Part shown: piece by piece, positions 6,855 to 9,763 of the stretch
Numbering within the stretch: position 1 is the first letter of the stretch
Layout of the letters: each line of letters starts with the position of its first letter
Assembly: GCA_039812705.1 (NCBI GenBank)
Contig: JBDIBA010000048.1
Coordinates: 1 to 9,763 of the forward strand
Length of the DNA: 9,763 bases
Source: JBDIBA01 sp039812705
Lineage (GTDB): Bacteria > Actinomycetota > Acidimicrobiia > Acidimicrobiales > JBBSGY01
Reading direction: 5' to 3'
Notes under the pieces: generated by a model
Seen by the model: the letters and a program-made list of their open reading frames with translations, nothing else
The model's database searches: none
Told to the model about the DNA's origin: nothing
Position numbers and translations under genes: made by a program

Positions 6855-7807
6855 CAGATGAGAGTCTCCACTATTGGCAACTGGACAATGCGGACCAAGC
6901 CGCAGGTATCCGTAACGCCCGCGGGTGACTCTACATGAGCCTCTCTTGCGCCCTCGGTCTCGCGCCTCAACCAGGCAAGACCAACACCGCAGCCAAGAAT
7001 TTCAGACCTGGCAACCGAGGTGACCACGCCATAGGGCTTGGCCTTCACGGAGGCATCTGTGTTGACCAGCACAGATGCAGGTGCAGGAAGTTCCATCTCA
7101 TCGAAGATCAGTCCGACCAGTCGGCGTGGCACATTGTTTCCGCGTGAATCAATTCGAGCGACCAATTCCTGGCCTACATAGCAACCCTTGTTGAAGCTGA
7201 CCGCGATGTCATTGAAGCCCACCTCGTTTGGAATGGTCTTCTCGTCCAACTCAGACCCCATTGCCGGAATGCCACAGGCAATGCGCAACGCTTGATACTC
7301 GTCAGCGCCCAGCCGCGGCACGGAATCGGGAACGTGAACACCCTCACCAACGACATCAACACCCGAAACCGCAGGCCATAGCGCGTCGCAAACAAAGCCG
7401 GAACCGTCATCAGCCGCGATCTGTTTTGACGTGGACTGCACGGCATCGGCATCGGTTCCGCGAATCGCCACAGCCGCCCAATCGCGGACGTGCATTTCAG
7501 CTTTCGTCCGCAGCATGAACTTTCGTAAGCGACCCTCAACAGGCTCGCCGTAACCGGAATCAACATCGATCACAAAGGCGTCATCACCTCGTCGCGTGAC
7601 GCGAACAAGAGCATCGACTTTTCCGTGCGGCTGCAACAAGAAAGCCCAACTGTTCGCACCAATCGCAAGAGTCGAGACGTCTTGGCTCAACTGGCCCTGC
7701 AAAAACGTTAAGGCATCGGGTCCAACGACCTCAATGAAGGCGCGCTGGATCGGCTCGACCAGCACCGCTGCATCTGGCTTCCACAGGAGATTGTCGCGAT
7801 TGGCCAT
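6854..7807 (-). CDS. ygfZ: YgfZ/GcvT-like folate-binding protein (Fe-S cluster maintenance)
   Basis: YgfZ proteins bind tetrahydrofolate and help make or repair certain Fe-S enzymes. The family motif KGCYVGQE at 207-214 with conserved C209 is present, together with FLQGQLSQDV at 35-44 and the GcvT-like barrel. I choose the ATG at 7807, giving 317 residues. The frame stays open to an ATG at 7870, but those extra 21 residues are polar, unlike the family start, and would overlap the divergent hydrolase gene. A GTG at 7810 is also possible. No SD precedes the start; TACTTT lies six bases upstream, fitting a leaderless transcript. It heads the unit ygfZ-lipoprotein-trpC-trpF and its TGA overlaps the lipoprotein ATG by one base. 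In E. coli it is linked to tRNA-modifying MiaB. Confidence 0.9.
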   Translation of the reverse strand: MANRDNLLWKPDAAVLVEPIQRAFIEVVGPDALTFLQGQLSQDVSTLAIGANSWAFLLQPHGKVDALVRVTRRGDDAFVIDVDSGYGEPVEGRLRKFMLRTKAEMHVRDWAAVAIRGTDADAVQSTSKQIAADDGSGFVCDALWPAVSGVDVVGEGVHVPDSVPRLGADEYQALRIACGIPAMGSELDEKTIPNEVGFNDIAVSFNKGCYVGQELVARIDSRGNNVPRRLVGLIFDEMELPAPASVLVNTDASVKAKPYGVVTSVARSEILGCGVGLAWLRRETEGAREAHVESPAGVTDTCGLVRIVQLPIVETLI

Positions 7808-7813
7808 CACCAG

Positions 7814-7819
7814 AAAGTA
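7814..7819 (-). promoter_or_regulatory. Putative -10 box of the ygfZ unit (leaderless spacing)
   Basis: TACTTT on the minus strand, six bases before the ygfZ ATG. No SD lies in between. It overlaps the forward candidate -10 box of the divergent hydrolase gene at 7818-7819. I see no good -35. Confidence 0.5.
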
Positions 7820-7823
7820 GCGT
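7818..7823 (+). promoter_or_regulatory. Putative -10 box of the alpha/beta hydrolase gene
   Basis: TAGCGT matches TANNNT and lies eight bases before the GTG at 7832, which has no SD. It shares TA with the opposite-strand -10 box, suggesting a bidirectional core promoter. Spacing is slightly longer than at the other leaderless candidates. Confidence 0.35.
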
Positions 7824-7831
7824 CGATCTCC

Positions 7832-8482
7832 GTGCTCAGAGAGCCCGTCACGCTGACTACCGAAGACCATTTAGATCTCGAAGCCGAGCTTTGCGTTCCT
7901 GATGAACCAAAAGCAGTCGTAGTGGTACTCCACCCCCACCCGAGACATAACGGTTCGATGCACGCAATTATCCCTTCAGAGATCATGCGGACTTTCCCGG
8001 CGAACAACATCGCGGTTCTCCGCCTCAATTTCCGCGGCGTCGGTAACTCGCAGGGCTCTTTCGAAGACGGCGTCGGAGAGGTCTTGGACGCACTCGCAGG
8101 AATCAAAACAATGCACGACATCCTTGAGGGCATTCCGCTGATCCTCGTCGGCAGTTCTTTTGGCGCAGACACGGCATTCTCTACCGTCGACGAACGAGTT
8201 GATGCGTGGTGCGGCTGTGCCCCCGGACTGCGCGACGAAAAGATTCCGCGCTTTCAATCGGTCGCCGATGACCCGCGGCCCAAACTCTTGGTGCTTGCAG
8301 AACGCGACGAGATTCGCGCTGCACAAGATGCACTCGACATCACAAACAATTGGAACAACACAACAACAGTCGTGTTGAAGGGCGCGACGCATTTCCTCGT
8401 TGGCCGCGTTGAAGACGCTGTCAGTGCAATCCAGAACTTCGTCGTCGACACCGCAAACTCAAAAACAGGACATGGCCAATGA
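7832..8482 (+). CDS. Predicted alpha/beta-hydrolase (COG2945-like)
   Basis: A small cytosolic serine hydrolase of unknown substrate, 216 residues. Family features are VLHPHPRHNGSMH at 32-44 (the HPHP...GSM oxyanion element), LRLNFRGVGNSQGSFEDGVGE at about 63-83, the nucleophile elbow GSSFG at 107-111 with S109, an acid at or near D159 in LAERDE, and H187 in GATHFLVGR. The set is complete, so it should be active. GTG at 7832 is the only start that keeps the first strand: upstream codons in this frame offer no start nearby. The gene is divergent from ygfZ with 24 bases between start codons. The next gene begins inside its stop (ATGA, 8479-8482), so the two are translated together. Esterase, thioesterase or dienelactone-hydrolase-like activity are all possible. 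Confidence 0.85.
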   Translation: MLREPVTLTTEDHLDLEAELCVPDEPKAVVVVLHPHPRHNGSMHAIIPSEIMRTFPANNIAVLRLNFRGVGNSQGSFEDGVGEVLDALAGIKTMHDILEGIPLILVGSSFGADTAFSTVDERVDAWCGCAPGLRDEKIPRFQSVADDPRPKLLVLAERDEIRAAQDALDITNNWNNTTTVVLKGATHFLVGRVEDAVSAIQNFVVDTANSKTGHGQ

Positions 8483-8676
8483 GTGATCCACGAAGCGAAC
8501 TGTCATCTTTGGGTTCCGCACTGGAGTCATTAGTGCAGCAGCTGAGCGACATTGCAGAACAGTGCTCTGATGAAGGCCGCAACGACCTTGCCCATGAACT
8601 GTTTGAAGTTGAACGAGCTCTAAGCGCAGGAACGCGACGACTCGTTCGAGCCGTCAATAAAGGCAATCTGTCTTAG
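8479..8676 (+). CDS. Small helical protein of unknown function (65 residues)
   Basis: I do not recognise a family. The protein is acidic in the first two thirds and basic at the end (TRRLVRAVNKG), with no membrane segment or signal peptide. Leucine/alanine spacing suggests two amphipathic helices (about 5-28 and 33-58) that could form a helical hairpin or a coiled-coil oligomer. It contains one cysteine (C29). The ATG overlaps the hydrolase TGA (ATGA), and AGGA at 8467-8470 lies eight bases upstream, so it is very likely a real gene translated with the hydrolase. A partner or regulator of that hydrolase, or an unrelated small binding protein, are both possible. Confidence 0.72.
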   Translation: MSDPRSELSSLGSALESLVQQLSDIAEQCSDEGRNDLAHELFEVERALSAGTRRLVRAVNKGNLS

Positions 8677-8691
8677 AAGCTCAACCAGCGA

Positions 8692-8721
8692 GACCAGCTC
8701 GCGACAGACCAGCTCGCGACA
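8692..8721. repeat. Two perfect tandem copies of a 15-bp unit
   Basis: GACCAGCTCGCGACA occurs at 8692-8706 and again at 8707-8721, followed by a partial GGTCA. Each copy contains TCGCGA, so the copies can pair with each other, and GCGAG (8688-8692) can pair with CTCGC (8698-8702). It lies in the 70-bp non-coding gap between the convergent 65-residue gene and nth. Confidence 0.85.
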
Positions 8722-8725
8722 GGTC

Positions 8726-8748
8726 AGTCGGCGTTCGCTTCGCCGATT
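8726..8748. terminator. Hairpin at the convergent end of the 65-residue gene and nth
   Basis: AGTCGGCG and CGCCGATT form an eight-base stem (one G-U pair) around the seven-base loop TTCGCTT. The nth TAA (8747-8749) reaches into the stem. There is no U-tract in either direction. Position suggests a bidirectional transcript end, possibly together with the adjacent 15-bp repeats. Confidence 0.45.
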
Positions 8749-9397
8749 ACACGCCGGCCGACGGGCAAAAGTCTGCCAAATCGCACTCGCCGCACTTTGG
8801 CTTGCGCGCTACGCAAGTCCGTCGACCGTGCAGAATCAACCGCAAACTAAATGCACCCCAATCTCGCGCTGGCAGATACCTGGTCACATCGGCCTCAATG
8901 GGCACGGGCTCGCTTTGAGTAGTCAAGCCCAGTCGTTGCGTCAAGCGCATGACATGAGTGTCAACCGCAAAACCCGGTTCGTTCATTGCAACACTGCGCA
9001 CCACGTTGGCGGTCTTGCGACCAACGCCGTGCAGCGTGACAAGGTCCGCCATCTTGTGCGGCACATCACCGTTGAAACGCGTAACGACATCGGATGACAT
9101 TGCAATGATCGACTTTGTCTTGTTTCGGTAAAAACCGGTTGGCTTTATTAGGTCTTCAACAACGCCAGGGTCTGCCGCTGCCAAACTTGGCGCATCGGGA
9201 AACCGCGCGAAGAGTGCGGGCGTGGTCGCGTTGACGCGAACATCGGTGGTCTGCGCGGAAAGAATCGTCGCCACCAACAACTGAAAGGGCGTTGCGAAAT
9301 CCAACTCGCACAGTTCTTGGGCATTGCCTGGAAACATCGCTGTAAGGCGCTCAAATGTGAGTTTTGTCCGACCCTTCGGACTCCGCGGCTTGCCCAT
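8747..9397 (-). CDS. nth: Endonuclease III (DNA glycosylase/AP lyase)
   Basis: Removes oxidised pyrimidines from DNA and cleaves the resulting abasic site, in base-excision repair. The 216-residue protein is complete: the helix-hairpin-helix LHGVGRKTANVV at 122-133 carries catalytic lysine K128, AVDTHVMRL at 144-152 carries D146, and the C-terminal Fe-S loop has C195, C202, C205 and C211 in the canonical C-X6-C-X2-C-X5-C spacing. LSAQTTDVRVN at 46-56 is the usual early motif. ATG at 9397 gives the typical N-terminus. No SD precedes it; CAAGCT (9404-9409, minus strand) sits six bases upstream and is a weak -10 candidate (first base C, not T). It is divergent from the GNAT-like gene and convergent with the hydrolase pair, so it is its own unit. 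Confidence 0.96.
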   Translation of the reverse strand: MGKPRSPKGRTKLTFERLTAMFPGNAQELCELDFATPFQLLVATILSAQTTDVRVNATTPALFARFPDAPSLAAADPGVVEDLIKPTGFYRNKTKSIIAMSSDVVTRFNGDVPHKMADLVTLHGVGRKTANVVRSVAMNEPGFAVDTHVMRLTQRLGLTTQSEPVPIEADVTRYLPARDWGAFSLRLILHGRRTCVARKPKCGECDLADFCPSAGV

Positions 9398-9478
9398 TCA
9401 GCCAGCTTGGCAGACACAGCCCACCGTGTTGTCGACGGCATCAGCAATTCGCATCTCCGAAAAGCCTTGGCGGGGAAA

Positions 9479-9484
9479 TAAGCT
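9479..9484 (+). promoter_or_regulatory. Putative -10 box of the GNAT-like gene (leaderless spacing)
   Basis: TAAGCT matches TANNNT and lies exactly six bases before the ATG at 9491. No SD is present at the right distance. It is nearly the mirror of CAAGCT, which holds the same position before nth on the other strand. Confidence 0.5.
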
Positions 9485-9490
9485 CACCGA

Positions 9491-9763
9491 ATGGTCATCG
9501 AGAGAGTTGAGATAACAGCAGACTTTCTCGCTCGACTGGCTCGCAATGTCGACAAAGGCCAACAAAACTGCGTCGAAGACTGGATGCACCTTGTCAGCCA
9601 CCCAAACCAGCGAACGGGCCCGCATTATGGATGGGCGATCCTCGAGGACAAAACAAGCGAGGACAAAACAAGCGACGACAAGACAAGCGAGGACGCGCAC
9701 CTAACCCCGCTCGGCTGTGCGTTGGTCCACCGAAGCCCGTCGCATCTACACCCTGTTCGCAAT
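9491..9763 (+). CDS. N-terminal part of a probable GNAT acetyltransferase, possibly mycothiol-synthase-like (cut by window edge)
   Basis: The frame is open for 91 codons to the right edge. An in-frame TAA at 9479-9481 limits the start to the ATG at 9491. The order EDWMHLVSHP (about 29-38), YGWAILED (46-53) and LGCALVHRS (72-80) fits the first strands of a GNAT domain, and the way the stretch VDKGQQNCVEDWMHLV lines up with actinobacterial mycothiol acetyltransferases (MshD) is suggestive but weak. If so, it would acetylate the cysteine of the mycothiol precursor. The loop between the two strands contains EDKTS, EDKTS and DDKTS (residues 52-66), encoded by a 15-bp tandem repeat. The gene is divergent from nth across 93 bases and appears leaderless. 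A minus-strand frame opposite (9398-9700) is a less convincing alternative. Confidence 0.6.
   Translation, partial: MVIERVEITADFLARLARNVDKGQQNCVEDWMHLVSHPNQRTGPHYGWAILEDKTSEDKTSDDKTSEDAHLTPLGCALVHRSPSHLHPVRN
9644..9694. repeat. 15-bp coding tandem repeat (3 copies plus a partial)
   Basis: GAGGACAAAACAAGC at 9644-9658 and 9659-9673 are identical; 9674-9688 differs at two positions, and GAGGAC at 9689-9694 begins a fourth. The repeat is in frame with the GNAT-like gene and encodes EDKTS units, so copy-number change would not shift the frame. Confidence 0.92.

Noticed and set aside
7808..7870. Longer ygfZ start at the ATG at 7870
   Set aside because: The extra 21 residues are polar, do not look like a YgfZ start, and would overlap the hydrolase coding region; the ATG at 7807 has a well-placed -10 box.
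8692..8721. 15-bp repeats as a CRISPR-like array
   Set aside because: Units are directly adjacent with no spacers, only two copies, and no cas gene is nearby.
9398..9700. Minus-strand frame of 100 residues ending just before nth
   Set aside because: Cysteine-rich, low-complexity product with no recognisable motif, lying opposite the GNAT-like frame; its repeat region is better explained by EDKTS units on the plus strand.

Overview
The window looks like chromosomal DNA from a moderately GC-rich bacterium, most likely an actinobacterium outside the Mycobacterium/Streptomyces mainstream; an aquatic Acidimicrobiia-type lineage is my best guess. The evidence is GTG starts at five of eleven genes, several starts with no Shine-Dalgarno (SD) but an actinobacterial TANNNT -10 box six bases upstream, a mycothiol-synthase-like partial gene at the right edge, and discrete fabZ and trpF genes. 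The taxonomy is inference. I see no mobile element, CRISPR array, rRNA or tRNA.

Layout. Minus strand, 1-814: bcp (peroxiredoxin) followed by fabZ (cut by the left edge), coupled by a GTGA overlap. Plus strand, 1056-2648: a solitary 530-residue HAD-superfamily phosphatase with a C-terminal half of about 250 residues that I do not recognise. Plus strand, 2710-4539: typA/bipA, the ribosome-associated translational GTPase. Minus strand, 7807 down to 4536: a tight four-gene unit, ygfZ (folate-binding, Fe-S protein repair), an unrecognised lipoprotein, trpC and trpF. Its last stop codon overlaps the typA stop in a single CTAG. Plus strand, 7832-8676: an alpha/beta hydrolase coupled to a 65-residue helical protein. 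Minus strand, 9397-8747: nth (endonuclease III). Plus strand, 9491 to the right edge: the N-terminal part of a probable GNAT acetyltransferase carrying a 15-bp tandem repeat that encodes EDKTS.

How it fits together. Most genes are housekeeping: oxidative stress, fatty-acid elongation, translation, tryptophan synthesis, Fe-S maintenance and base-excision repair. Expression signals fall into two groups. Most genes downstream in a transcription unit (fabZ, trpF, the 65-residue gene) have SD sequences and start/stop coupling. The first genes of several units (typA, ygfZ, the GNAT gene, probably the hydrolase) have no SD and a -10 box placed for leaderless transcripts. The most unusual spot is the 24-bp gap between the divergent ygfZ and hydrolase starts, where the two putative -10 boxes share a TA step. 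The least explained proteins are the C-terminal half of the HAD protein, the lipoprotein and the 65-residue protein. I found no clear multi-gene system of a new kind.
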